NCBI GenBank assembly: GCA_910575795.1
Contig: CAJTGE010000011.1
Span: 1 to 64,000, forward strand
Direction: 5' to 3'
Source: Clostridiaceae bacterium
GTDB taxonomy: Bacteria; Bacillota; Clostridia; Lachnospirales; Lachnospiraceae
DNA length: 64,000 bases
In this document: positions 51,109-60,010 of the stretch, one piece after another
Layout of the letters: the number at the start of each line of letters is the position of its first letter
Position numbering within the stretch: position 1 is the stretch's first letter
The notes under the pieces: model-generated
The model's database searches: none
Seen by the model: only the letters and a program-made list of their open reading frames with translations
Told to the model about the DNA's origin: nothing
Position numbers and translations under genes: made by a program

Positions 51109-52530
51109 CTATGCAGCCTTTTTCTTGTAGACAGGCATACACGCCAACGCAACGGCATCCGCTCTATCTGGAGAAGATAAACCGCGCTTCTTCAATTCTT
51201 CCTTGCTTTCCAGCTTCATTTTCCCATTTGACTGGAAGTAATATTTTCTTGTTGAGAACTCCCCTACCAATACGGAATCATCCGGTAATTTAACCTCTTT
51301 ATCTTTCATCAGATCCCGAACATTGGCCCACATCCATGTGACAATATCATCATAAAATCTGGCAGATTTAGATTTTGGAGACTTCCTCGCAAAATTTACC
51401 GGAATAACAACCATCTTATCAAGCCCCTCTGCTGGGTCTTCTTTCAGTTCATTCAGCCTGTCAGTCACTCCGCCGCCAACTCCGGTATCGTCTATTTTGA
51501 CATAAACATAATCATCATACCCTGGATACTTTTCCATAAAGTCACGGTAAATGCGAACAATATCCCCTACTGTACGCATGGTATTCTGTCCGTGACGTGA
51601 TAACAGTTCCGGAATTACCTTATCCAGCTTTGTAGCAATCACTGTATCATCATCCCCGAAACGGGCAACATCCACGCCTATATCTATCCGATCCGGTATA
51701 TATGTTCCCTCGGTTTCCCCTTCTGCCTCAACTTCCAATTTGACAGCATCCTCAAGCAGTTGCAGAGCAATAAATATATCATCTTCCTGTTTCGGGAAAA
51801 GCCCTCTCACACGCACCCTGACAACATTACTGTCATAGCCAAATCGGTCTATCAGAGATTTTATGTTATCTTTATTTGTCCTCTGGCTTTCCTCTGATGA
51901 AACAGTATGGCACCGATACATCCAACGGGAAGAATAGAAAGCGTCATAAAAAGTACCGCTGGTTTTCGTTGGATTTCCACACATCAGCAGCTTATTATTT
52001 CCGCCGGACAGTGTTCCCAGGATTGCTTCCATAATCGGATCGACGACACCAGACGCTTCGTCAATGATGAAAAGCATATTATCCTCGTGGAACCCCTGCA
52101 TATTCTCTGGCTTTGTGGCGGTTCTGGCCGTAGCAAACCAGCGTTTTTCATGCCCTACCATGTAGATATACGTTTTTGTCCATTTGAGAATATGCTTTAA
52201 AAGCGGGGAGCGTTCCTGCCACTTCGCTACTTCGGACCACAAAACATCATGGAGCTGCTGCTTCGTTGGCGCTGTTGCCACAATTCTCGGATAAGGAAAA
52301 CATGTCAGAAACCATAAAAGAGCTACCGCTTCCATACCTGTCTTTCCAACACCTTGACCGGATTTTATAGCAACCTTGGGCGTTTCCGCCAAATCTTTAA
52401 GGGCTTCCTGCTGCCAAATGTCCGGCTCAAATTTCAATACTTCTTCCGCAAAAAGTATGGGATTTTTCTGGTACAGAGGAATTCGTTCCTTAAAGAATCG
52501 GCGGCGCAAAATGGCAGCGTTTGCATTCAT
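51109..52530 (-). CDS. terL: Terminase large subunit
   Basis: 473 residues. Packaging ATPase: Walker A SGQGVGKTG (about 57-65), Walker B LFIIDEAS (about 153-160). Nuclease half starts with IDIGVDVARFGDDDT and includes VYVKIDDTGVGGG. Overlaps the TerS stop by 4 bases. Confidence 0.95.
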   Translation of the reverse strand: MNANAAILRRRFFKERIPLYQKNPILFAEEVLKFEPDIWQQEALKDLAETPKVAIKSGQGVGKTGMEAVALLWFLTCFPYPRIVATAPTKQQLHDVLWSEVAKWQERSPLLKHILKWTKTYIYMVGHEKRWFATARTATKPENMQGFHEDNMLFIIDEASGVVDPIMEAILGTLSGGNNKLLMCGNPTKTSGTFYDAFYSSRWMYRCHTVSSEESQRTNKDNIKSLIDRFGYDSNVVRVRVRGLFPKQEDDIFIALQLLEDAVKLEVEAEGETEGTYIPDRIDIGVDVARFGDDDTVIATKLDKVIPELLSRHGQNTMRTVGDIVRIYRDFMEKYPGYDDYVYVKIDDTGVGGGVTDRLNELKEDPAEGLDKMVVIPVNFARKSPKSKSARFYDDIVTWMWANVRDLMKDKEVKLPDDSVLVGEFSTRKYYFQSNGKMKLESKEELKKRGLSSPDRADAVALACMPVYKKKAA

Positions 52531-53327
52531 TCATCACCGCCCCCTTCCTGGTCTTCCCCCATAATACTTGCTATCCAATCATCAACAAGTTCATTTCCCT
52601 TTCCGGCCTCATCCAACTTTCTGTTCTCTATCCTCAGGCGAATTAAAGAGTCAATGGCTTTTGTCTTTTTGGACTGAACGCTTGTAAGTTCTCTTTCAAG
52701 CCGTGCCACCAGATCTATTGCCGCTCCGGTACTTGTCTGGATGCTATGCCGCTCCCCTGGAAGCCGCTCTCCCTTCTTGACCTTTTCCTGGACAGCAGTT
52801 TTATAGTTTTCTTCTTCCTCCGGTGTCTTGAATTTCCGCTTTTCTTCAAAACTCATAACACCAGATACATACTGGCCGCCCTTTGCCTCTGTATATTTGT
52901 TGATTGCTTTCATCAGGCGGCGCTCCCTCACTGCGAAAAGCTGTATCTGCTCCATAAGCAGAACTTCCTCGCTGCTGGGGGTTCCTTCAATCATTTCCCG
53001 TTCTTCATCAGAAAGAACATCCCAGTACACTGCAGAATATCCCCCATGCTTCAGAGCATTTTTATTTCCGTCCGGGGCGCCGGAACCCTCTGCATTTTTA
53101 TTCCCTTTTGGCGGACCTGGTTTCCGAACGCTCGCTTTTTTCTTCCCTTCTTTCTTTTCCGAACGCTCGCTTTTTCTTTTACCTTTATCATCCCATTTTT
53201 GTGTACTTTTCCAGCGCCGAACCGTACCTTCTGGTACTTCCATTTTCTTTGCTATATCAACAAGTTTCATGCCAGAGCGATACATCTTTTCGGCTTCAAT
53301 GCTGTTGGGACTTCTCGCCCTTGCCAT
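52527..53327 (-). CDS. terS: Terminase small subunit (XtmA-like)
   Basis: 266 residues. N-terminal helix-turn-helix (IAKKMEVPEGTVRRWKSTQKW) binds the packaging site, followed by the KPGPPKGNKNA basic linker (repeated as GAPDGNKNALKHGG) and long helices for oligomerisation. Confidence 0.9.
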   Translation of the reverse strand: MARARSPNSIEAEKMYRSGMKLVDIAKKMEVPEGTVRRWKSTQKWDDKGKRKSERSEKKEGKKKASVRKPGPPKGNKNAEGSGAPDGNKNALKHGGYSAVYWDVLSDEEREMIEGTPSSEEVLLMEQIQLFAVRERRLMKAINKYTEAKGGQYVSGVMSFEEKRKFKTPEEEENYKTAVQEKVKKGERLPGERHSIQTSTGAAIDLVARLERELTSVQSKKTKAIDSLIRLRIENRKLDEAGKGNELVDDWIASIMGEDQEGGGDE

Positions 53328-53411
53328 TTATCACCACCTCGCTATTTGTTTGTTTCGGATTTTGCCGATTGAATCAGGAGCGTTCGCCAGCGCCCATATG
53401 GTTTACATAAT

Positions 53412-53996
53412 TCAAATTTTAGTGATATATTCAGCATTACTATAACAGTCAGCACCCTTTGCCATCATAGACAAAAAGTCCTCTTTTGTGAAATCAGACA
53501 ACCGGAATACTTCTTCTGGCTTCATTCCGAGCTGCTGTCCAATCTCTTTGATGGATTTCCCTTCTCCAATCAGCCTTTGCACAATAGCTTTCATCGGTTC
53601 CAGCAAATGCACACCTCGCGCCCTGTTATGGGTAACAGTACCATATACATACAGGCTTTCATCAAGCTGTGAAACAACCACAACCGGAACCTTTCCCTCT
53701 GACCTCTCAAAAAGAGTCTTCCGAGAAGTATCATATCCCAGCTTCCCCCATTCTTCGTCTGAAAACTTAGGAACAAATGTCCACTTTTCTCCAAAAACTG
53801 TATACCGATGAAATCCATCAATGATTGTCATATCCGGCCTGCAGACAATTGGAAGGGTAAACCCATTCACAAATATGGAAGTTGTCAGCAGTTCCAAATT
53901 TTGCCTCGAAACTCTGTTCGGGTTGTAATCATTCGGAACCAGATCTTTTCTTTCCACCCACCGCAAATTTTTCAGTGGATTCCATAACTTATCCAT
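53412..53996 (-). CDS. ibrB: ParB-like protein, IbrB type
   Basis: About 194 residues. ParB/sulfiredoxin-fold domain (about 18-130) with NDYNPNRVSR, DGFHRYTV and HNRARG, then a helix-turn-helix (SIKEIGQQLGMKPEEVFRLS). Overlaps the stop of the IbrA-like gene by 8 bases, the same pairing as IbrA/IbrB, which were described as co-activators of prophage genes in E. coli. The fold can hydrolyse or use nucleotides; the true activity is not known. Confidence 0.82.
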   Translation of the reverse strand: MDKLWNPLKNLRWVERKDLVPNDYNPNRVSRQNLELLTTSIFVNGFTLPIVCRPDMTIIDGFHRYTVFGEKWTFVPKFSDEEWGKLGYDTSRKTLFERSEGKVPVVVVSQLDESLYVYGTVTHNRARGVHLLEPMKAIVQRLIGEGKSIKEIGQQLGMKPEEVFRLSDFTKEDFLSMMAKGADCYSNAEYITKI

Positions 53997-55131
53997 TATT
54001 GCATTCCTCCTTTGCGGCAATATTATACTTTGAATACACATGATGATATATGGCCCGAAGATTTCTCAACTTCGGATCGCCTCCCATTAAGCTCTCATAA
54101 AAATGCTTCAGCTCCTTATCATCTATAATCTGCATGGCAGAGAGATAAAAGTTCCGGTAACTTTTCGCCACTTTTCTCTGATGTTTTCCAGGGAAATACC
54201 GTTCTATATCCGAAAACAGCTTATGCAGTTCTGCCCGATAATCCTTTTTGACCGTTTCCCCTTCCAATTCCTTTCGTGTCTTTCCATTTCTGCCAAACAT
54301 TTCTGTGTCCCAGTATAATGCTGCCAAATATGCGTTCGGTTCTCTTTTGATTATGGAATCCAACAAATTGGGGTAATATTCGTTCATCTTCACAAGCGAT
54401 CTCGCCGTGTCGATAGAAAAAAATTGTGAAACCCGAAGCTGGCTCTTATTAAGACCTGCCTGCCACATATACAGATAAACGTCCGGAATATTTACACGAT
54501 TTTCATGTAAATAACGCCAGACATCCCCATTTTTCCAATCATAAATCGGATAAATTTTTTTCCGGCCGCAGGAATCTTTCCCCCGTACAGTGATTCTGGC
54601 AAAATTCTGTAATCTTTGCAGGGATTCCGCAGTTCTCACTCCTACCAACGTCATGCCGGCAGCACACTTTTTATCCAGAAAATCCTGATACGTGTCCATG
54701 CGCTGCCTTAACATGGGATGGTTCCGAATTGCAAAAGAAGGCGGCTGCCTTACCCAGCAATCCGCCTTCTCGCTATCCCAGCATATAAAAGATTCATCAT
54801 TTTCCAACTGATTAAAACAGTTGAAATGCCGAACCTCCATGCAGTACCATTCAAATTTTGCCCCTACCATCAAAAACTTTCTCCGCCATTCTTTGACGGT
54901 GTTTTCTATACAAGGGAATATGGCTTCTTCATCTATAAATTGAACAATAAGCTGTTCTGCAGATACTTCCCCATGTTGTATCATTTCCAACACCAGATGC
55001 CCCAGGCACAAACTGTCCTTTCCTCCTGAAAATGACATATACACCGTCAAGCCATTATGGAAAGCATTCCGGATACGGATTTTCGCCGCTTCCACAACAC
55101 TGATCGTGCCCTGGCATCTCTTTATAGCCAT
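53989..55131 (-). CDS. ibrA: PAPS-reductase-fold protein, IbrA type (DUF3440)
   Basis: About 380 residues from ATG 55131, which overlaps the stop of the upstream ParB-like gene by 10 bases. PP-loop SFSGGKDS (about 34-41) binds and adenylates a substrate. KKIYPIYDWKNGDVWRYL matches the PAPS-reductase/DUF3440 set. No CXXC redox pair typical of sulfate reductase is evident. Likely an adenylation enzyme acting with the ParB-fold partner. Confidence 0.85.
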   Translation of the reverse strand: MAIKRCQGTISVVEAAKIRIRNAFHNGLTVYMSFSGGKDSLCLGHLVLEMIQHGEVSAEQLIVQFIDEEAIFPCIENTVKEWRRKFLMVGAKFEWYCMEVRHFNCFNQLENDESFICWDSEKADCWVRQPPSFAIRNHPMLRQRMDTYQDFLDKKCAAGMTLVGVRTAESLQRLQNFARITVRGKDSCGRKKIYPIYDWKNGDVWRYLHENRVNIPDVYLYMWQAGLNKSQLRVSQFFSIDTARSLVKMNEYYPNLLDSIIKREPNAYLAALYWDTEMFGRNGKTRKELEGETVKKDYRAELHKLFSDIERYFPGKHQRKVAKSYRNFYLSAMQIIDDKELKHFYESLMGGDPKLRNLRAIYHHVYSKYNIAAKEECNNG

Positions 55132-55748
55132 ATCTTCCGGCCACAATCCGGGCAAATAACAAAATTCCCTTCCGGCTCCGCTGCTTTCTCATTCGTCTGC
55201 GGTTCCTGAATCACCCTGCCCTCTGTTGGTGCCGGTTCGTTTTGGTCAGATACAGAATTTCCGTATGCTGCCTTCTGCCGTTCTTCAAGCTGTTTCATTT
55301 GCTTGATTTCATCATCATCCAGTGTTCCATATTCACAAATCTTCTCGGTTACTTCCTCTGCATCCGAAACCATCTGCCGCAAAATATCTTCATCAAATCC
55401 GGGAATATCCAAATCATCTTTCAATTCTTCAAAAAATTCATTCAGAACTTCCAGATTTTCTACACCCAGATTAAATATCTTGTTATCGGCAATCATAAGT
55501 TTCTTTTTCTGTGTCGGGGTAAGACTCTTTAGCTGATAAACATCCGCCTCCTTCTCGCCCATGCGGAGCATTGTGTCATATAATCCAATGCCGGCCAGAA
55601 TGGTTCCGCCCTCGTCTACAACAATAGGCCGTATCTGCCCGAACATCCGAACACTCCGTTCATACTCCTGAAGCTGTTTCTCCGTGTGCATTCTCACGTT
55701 TTTATCTGGCTTTTTCATCTCTGCCAGCTTCATACGGGTAACTTTCAT
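55122..55748 (-). CDS. ParB-like nuclease-domain protein with zinc-type tail
   Basis: 208 residues. ParB core (about 5-95: KKPDKNVRMHTEKQLQEY, then VVDEGGTILAGIGLYDTM), helical middle, and an acidic linker ending in CPDCGRKIWL, a lone CxxC. Second ParB-fold protein of the cluster. Sits between the two PAPS-reductase-fold genes. Confidence 0.8.
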   Translation of the reverse strand: MKVTRMKLAEMKKPDKNVRMHTEKQLQEYERSVRMFGQIRPIVVDEGGTILAGIGLYDTMLRMGEKEADVYQLKSLTPTQKKKLMIADNKIFNLGVENLEVLNEFFEELKDDLDIPGFDEDILRQMVSDAEEVTEKICEYGTLDDDEIKQMKQLEERQKAAYGNSVSDQNEPAPTEGRVIQEPQTNEKAAEPEGNFVICPDCGRKIWL

Positions 55749-55807
55749 TTACAATCTCCTTTCGATTTCTCGAAGGAGCTACACATGATCCCCGTCTGCA
55801 AACGGGA

Positions 55808-56599
55808 TTATTTTGCTTTAATAGATTTCAAAAACTTTTTCGCACCAGGAATTTTTTTTGCGGCTTCTTTAACAATCCCTGGATCAATCTGATATACTTC
55901 CGCCCATCCCCTTTCCTCTGATCCGGTCCACTGACGGGCGGGCCAGGGGTGAGTGCCGCACAGATACCCATTGGGCCACCCGTAAATGGGCGGCAAAGGC
56001 ACATTATAGTAATGGATATATGCCAGAACCGCTTCATGCTTCCAGCCAGCCAGAGGGCTATAACGTGTTACCCCCTTACTGTCTGTATAGATATTTCCTC
56101 CCTTTCCGCAATAATTTCCATCTGCCCGGCGACGCCCCAACAATATCATATCCAACTCATGGGCTCCATAATACTTCGCCTGCGCCCGGTGCTGCACAAT
56201 GGAAAACCACCGGGAAGCAGCCTTACTATTTGTCGGGAAAAGCATTTCGGTATGTTTTTCCAACCAGCCTATATCCTGTCCTGTATTGATTATTTCAAGT
56301 TTTTCCGGCTTATTCTCTAAAATCCATGCAAGAAAATCCGGATATTCCAGATTGCAAATACCAATCATACATTCTGTAATGCCTGCCTTTTGGCATATCT
56401 CTCCAAGTACCAGGCTGTCTTTTCCACCGGACCAAGCATAAGCAGCCTTTTTCCCGTCAGTCTGCCGGCGAATCTCCTTTATCGTATCTTCAACCAACCT
56501 ATCCAGCTCCGCCCTGGATACAAGTTCCTCTATTCTGCCAACTGCCGCCAGCCAATCTTCATTTTTTATGGATTGTTTTCTTCCGAGTATATTTTCCAC
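55808..56599 (-). CDS. Second PAPS-reductase-fold (PP-loop) protein
   Basis: 263 residues, GTG start at 56599 with GAAGGGAGG. PP-loop AWSGGKDSL (about 54-62), LLGRRRADG and a core YSPLAGWKHEAVLAYI as in phosphoadenosine phosphosulfate reductases. The Trp/Pro/Gly-rich C-terminus (PPIYGWPNGYLCGTHPWP) is like phage members. Start lies 41 bases inside the symporter gene, so translation is coupled. Confidence 0.83.
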   Translation of the reverse strand: MENILGRKQSIKNEDWLAAVGRIEELVSRAELDRLVEDTIKEIRRQTDGKKAAYAWSGGKDSLVLGEICQKAGITECMIGICNLEYPDFLAWILENKPEKLEIINTGQDIGWLEKHTEMLFPTNSKAASRWFSIVQHRAQAKYYGAHELDMILLGRRRADGNYCGKGGNIYTDSKGVTRYSPLAGWKHEAVLAYIHYYNVPLPPIYGWPNGYLCGTHPWPARQWTGSEERGWAEVYQIDPGIVKEAAKKIPGAKKFLKSIKAK

Positions 56600-57971
56600 A
56601 GTGCCATACCTCCCTTCTGCTTATCAGAGCCGCCACAATGCCGCTGGAAAGGACTGTAAGCAGGCTCCCAATAGTTTTATATACTGCGCGATTAAAAAGG
56701 GCTCCACAGGCAAATACAGGAAGTCCCAGGCATAATGCAATAATTACCCCTGCTATAATTCCGTCTGCCTTTAATTTTACCCCTTTTAATGTCATAACCG
56801 TAGGAAGCAGTGTGGAAGCCCGTAGGGTTCCATAAAAAAGAAACAAATGGGTCACTGTCAATCCTGGGATATTTGCTATCCCAATTCCCGCCGCAAGAAG
56901 CATAAGCATAGCCGCTTTGGTTATTTTCAAATTATTGCCCTTTACAATGTCTGTTGTGAGGGAAGATACTGCACATAAATTGCTGTCCACCGTAGACAGC
57001 AAGCCGGAAACAATCATGAACAGAAAGGGGACTGCTGCCCATGCCGGAAACAGCCATGAGATTATTTCAAAATTGATAACTGCCGCATCCTGCACCTGGT
57101 ATCCTGCGCCGGCTCCCAGGAATCCCAAAATCCCCATAGACAGCGGCACCACTCCGAATACCAATGCGCCAATCAGAAAAGCCCTGCCGATATACCTTTC
57201 CTTTATCGAAAATACCCGTTGCCAAAAGCTCTGATCCCCAAATGGTCCAGATATAAGCCCTATTGCGGTGGGCAGACCAAATCCTAAAAACACATCCAGT
57301 CCGGCCGGAGAAATGATAGAGCCATACGTTCCATCATATCCAGCCAATCCCCGGAGCAGGGAATCGCCTCCTGTCTGCCGGATACCACTGAAAACAAAGG
57401 CAGCGCAAACAGCCAACATGAAAATAATCTGTATAGCATCTGTCATAATTGACGCCCTGATTCCCGAAAATTGTGAGTAAGAATATCCTATCACCGCCAA
57501 AATAACAGTAACAGCCCAAAACGGAAGACCTGTCACAGAGCTAAGAATTTTACTCCCCGCAAGCAGCTGAACCCCGGTAGACAAAACTGACAAACCAATC
57601 AGCTGAAACAGATAAACTCTTTTCACTCCAACAGACTGATATTTTTCAGCCATATATCCGGATAATGTAATGCCGAATGGCATTTCCCTCCGGATCTGCT
57701 TTGCAAACGGGATAAAAATAACCAGGCATAACACGTTTGGAACCAGAAACCAGAAAAGCCCTGCAAAGCCTTTCATATATGCGTTCTCTGTTGATGTAAA
57801 CAGTGCCGGCGCCCATACCCATGTTGCCGCTATGCTAAGTGAGGATAATAGCCACCCTGCATTACGATCACCAACGCAAAATCCCTCAACACCTTTTTCC
57901 TTTCGGGTCAATGTGACAGTTGCCAGAAGCATGACTGCCGCGTAAGCCAGTAGAATACATATTCCTTTCAT
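56559..57971 (-). CDS. Sodium:solute symporter family transporter
   Basis: About 470 residues with 12-13 predicted membrane helices of the LeuT-fold SSS family. The core includes GDRNAGWLLSSLSIAATWVW and GPFGDQSFWQR. ATG 57971 follows AAGGAGG; the upstream in-frame extension is the non-coding leader. A metabolite importer inside a phage structural/DNA operon is unusual. It is co-transcribed with PAPS-reductase and ParB-fold genes and may import their substrate. Substrate not deducible. Confidence 0.88.
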   Translation of the reverse strand: MKGICILLAYAAVMLLATVTLTRKEKGVEGFCVGDRNAGWLLSSLSIAATWVWAPALFTSTENAYMKGFAGLFWFLVPNVLCLVIFIPFAKQIRREMPFGITLSGYMAEKYQSVGVKRVYLFQLIGLSVLSTGVQLLAGSKILSSVTGLPFWAVTVILAVIGYSYSQFSGIRASIMTDAIQIIFMLAVCAAFVFSGIRQTGGDSLLRGLAGYDGTYGSIISPAGLDVFLGFGLPTAIGLISGPFGDQSFWQRVFSIKERYIGRAFLIGALVFGVVPLSMGILGFLGAGAGYQVQDAAVINFEIISWLFPAWAAVPFLFMIVSGLLSTVDSNLCAVSSLTTDIVKGNNLKITKAAMLMLLAAGIGIANIPGLTVTHLFLFYGTLRASTLLPTVMTLKGVKLKADGIIAGVIIALCLGLPVFACGALFNRAVYKTIGSLLTVLSSGIVAALISRREVWHCGKYTRKKTIHKK

Positions 57972-57977
57972 AGAAAC

Positions 57978-58001
57978 CTCCTTCTTGATTGTTTGAAGGA
58001 G
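57978..58001 (-). promoter_or_regulatory. Hairpin that hides the symporter ribosome site
   Basis: On the message, CTCCTTC (complement of 57995-58001) pairs perfectly with GAAGGAG (complement of 57978-57984) around a 10-base loop. The second arm contains the ribosome-binding site, 6 bases before the ATG. In its folded form it would block translation. Confidence 0.65.
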
Positions 58002-58049
58002 TTCTGCCTCTCCCTGTCCGGTCCATCTCCTTTCCGGGAATTTTGGCAT

Positions 58050-58085
58050 GAAAAAAGAGCTGCCGGCTCTACACCTCACAGCTCT
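58050..58085 (-). terminator. Terminator/attenuator in the symporter leader
   Basis: AGAGCTG (complement of 58079-58085) pairs with CAGCTCT (complement of 58056-58062), followed by a T-run. It stands between a promoter and the symporter ATG, so it may work as an attenuator, or it may simply end the upstream gene. Confidence 0.6.
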
Positions 58086-58114
58086 CCAACGCATGATTAA
58101 AATTTTACGGATAC

Positions 58115-58144
58115 AGTCTAGCACATTTCCCTTTGCATAGTCAA
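58115..58144 (-). promoter_or_regulatory. Promoter of the symporter operon
   Basis: On the - strand TTGACT (complement of 58139-58144), an 18-base spacer and TAGACT (complement of 58115-58120). It gives a leader of about 145 bases that contains the terminator and the ribosome-site hairpin. Confidence 0.5.
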
Positions 58145-58169
58145 TGTAAATTTTTTGTAACTAGCGGTT

Positions 58170-58913
58170 CTAACGTACTGACAATCCATCCACCCCAAAA
58201 ATAAGTGCAGATAGCCTTTCTGTGGCAATTTTCAAGTCAGAATAGACATTTTCTTTGCTCATGCTTTTCTTTTTTGCAATATCCTTTACCGTCAAACTTT
58301 CCTCTGCGATATACATATCATAAACAACCTCATATCTTCTTATGTCCAGAATATTGGATGATTTCTCGCAATATGCCCGGTATATTCCCATCATAGTATC
58401 AATATGCGACACCATAATGGCGGTTCTGGTTGCAGACCTCTTTATCGCATCCACTATCACCTCATCATCGTAAAGATTCATCATGCTGCAGAGTATGTCG
58501 GCGGCGGACTCTTCCATCTGGCTCCGGCCAAAAATTGAATTTTCGGAGTTATCTTTCAACATCCGATAATTTCTCAAAAGCAGCTTTGTATTATGGAGCC
58601 GCCGATCTGCCGCCTTGCTGTGCATTTTCTTTTTTTCCTGCTCCATTGTTTCCAGGGCTGTCCTGGCCCCTATCTCTGCTGCCTCTTTTGCGATAGCGGC
58701 CAGTTCTTCCCTGCTTAAAGAAATCATTACACTTTTCTGTTCCTTTGATTCCGGCTTTTTCTCTGTATCTTTTTCCCCTCCATTCACAAATTCATATATT
58801 GCTTTATCAACATCACCAGGCTCCATTTTCATTTCTGCCGCAATTCTCTCTGTTTTCCAGCCAGCCTTTTTTAGTGCTATAATCTTTTTTACATCTGTTT
58901 TCTGCTCGCTCAT
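58170..58913 (-). CDS. Phage transcription regulator, sigma/ArpU-like C-terminus
   Basis: About 247 residues. N-terminal helix-turn-helix-like piece (KAGWKTERIAAEMKMEPGDV), Glu/Lys linker, helical core and a C-terminal region-4-like helix-turn-helix (SLTVKDIAKKKSMSKENVYSDL). ATG 58913 with GGAGG 8 bases before it. Position at the junction between replication and packaging genes suits a late-gene activator. Confidence 0.7.
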   Translation of the reverse strand: MSEQKTDVKKIIALKKAGWKTERIAAEMKMEPGDVDKAIYEFVNGGEKDTEKKPESKEQKSVMISLSREELAAIAKEAAEIGARTALETMEQEKKKMHSKAADRRLHNTKLLLRNYRMLKDNSENSIFGRSQMEESAADILCSMMNLYDDEVIVDAIKRSATRTAIMVSHIDTMMGIYRAYCEKSSNILDIRRYEVVYDMYIAEESLTVKDIAKKKSMSKENVYSDLKIATERLSALIFGVDGLSVR

Positions 58914-59014
58914 GCCTTCGCCCTCCACCATTTTTTTATTTGATATATCTACCGAAATAAGGTATAATATATCTGTCTGTTAGTGAGGGGAGTTTGCGAA
59001 AGCGCTCCTCTTTC

Positions 59015-59203
59015 TTATTGACAGCCCTGTAATGTTTCCAGTATGGCCGCTGCTTGCCTCGTGGTTATTGCACCTGCGGATACAGCAGCTTCCACGGCCT
59101 CTTTTTCACTGCATGATCTGCAGATTTCTGAACCGTCTGCCCTGGATTTTCCGGGAGCCTCGTCATAATTCTTCCCACATTTTGGACATGTTCTCAAATT
59201 CAT
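59015..59203 (-). CDS. Zinc-ribbon mini-protein 1
   Basis: 62 residues with two CxxC pairs (CPKCGK and CRSCSE) forming a zinc ribbon, then a short helical tail. Unknown role; first of a run of Cys-rich small genes. Confidence 0.65.
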   Translation of the reverse strand: MNLRTCPKCGKNYDEAPGKSRADGSEICRSCSEKEAVEAAVSAGAITTRQAAAILETLQGCQ

Positions 59204-59209
59204 TCCTCC

Positions 59210-59425
59210 TTACAGCATAAACTCTGGATAATCTTCAATACTCATTTGTCCAGGTATATTTATATTTTCTTCTACTTGTGGAGATTTTGACTTCTTACAT
59301 CCCACCTGGGAACCGCAACGGCTCTTATGGCTCCTGCCATGAAGCCGTTCCCAGCAAACAGGTCCATATCCCCGTTCCAGGCTTGTGGTATCCTTTAGCT
59401 TTCTTCCGCAACTCTGACATACCAT
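59210..59425 (-). CDS. Zinc-ribbon mini-protein 2 (DUF6011-like)
   Basis: 71 residues: CQSCGRKL, then GYGPVCWERL, the pattern of phage DUF6011-type proteins, and a C-terminal INIPGQMSIEDYPEF. Confidence 0.7.
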   Translation of the reverse strand: MVCQSCGRKLKDTTSLERGYGPVCWERLHGRSHKSRCGSQVGCKKSKSPQVEENINIPGQMSIEDYPEFML

Positions 59426-59429
59426 TTCC

Positions 59430-59657
59430 CTACCTCTTATTCATCCCTGCTGCCAGAGCACATAGGGTACAGGCCGCACCACTCCCCATAGCAATCACCT
59501 GACGTTCCAGATCGGATTCCCAACATTCTTCCCCACAAACGCAGCATCTGGTTCTTTTCCAATCCTTTGATTTTGGTACTGGCACGTTTCTAACCAGTGG
59601 AAGGCAGGCAATTCCTCCCTTCTCTCCAGCTTTCCTTGGTTCAATCTTTACTGTCAT
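59430..59657 (-). CDS. Zinc-ribbon mini-protein 3
   Basis: About 75 residues with CCVCGEECW and CTLC. ATG 59657 overlaps the upstream gene's stop by 4 bases. Function unknown. Confidence 0.6.
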   Translation of the reverse strand: MTVKIEPRKAGEKGGIACLPLVRNVPVPKSKDWKRTRCCVCGEECWESDLERQVIAMGSGAACTLCALAAGMNKR

Positions 59658-60001
59658 ACACTGCACCCCTTTTCAATGGCAATTTCACGGGCAAATGCCA
59701 GATCCTTATCCGGCGGCATTTCATACACCTTCGGCGGAACAATGATATTTGTCAACTTTACGCCAGCTTCATCCACGTTTTTTAACGGATAAAATTCTGA
59801 CTGAACCTCGAAAATTTCCTTCAATACATCTGCCGCCCTCTCCTTCTTTGCATAGAATCCCAGGGCAAAGGGTTTACCATCAGTCCGGCGCCGAAGCATT
59901 ACGGCAAAGTCCGTTTTCCCTTCGGCCGGATCAGCGACAGCAATTTCATCCAATCCTTCAGTGCTTAAAATACGCTTTCCATTTTGAGTTAAAATCCACA
60001 T
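59654..60001 (-). CDS. Conserved-type phage hypothetical protein
   Basis: 115 residues; starts MWILTQNGKRIL, a form common in clostridial prophages, then FALGFYAKKERAADVLKEIF. No enzyme motif. Confidence 0.6.
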   Translation of the reverse strand: MWILTQNGKRILSTEGLDEIAVADPAEGKTDFAVMLRRRTDGKPFALGFYAKKERAADVLKEIFEVQSEFYPLKNVDEAGVKLTNIIVPPKVYEMPPDKDLAFAREIAIEKGCSV

Positions 60002-60010
60002 ATATGCCTC

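Noticed and set aside
53989-56599. Dnd phosphorothioation system
   Set aside because: PP-loop proteins are present, but there is no DndA, DndD or DndE, and the ParB-fold partners fit the IbrA/IbrB pairing better.
58984-59012. Hairpin before the 58170 gene as a terminator
   Set aside because: Stem pairing is imperfect and the T-run is on the strand with no gene to end.
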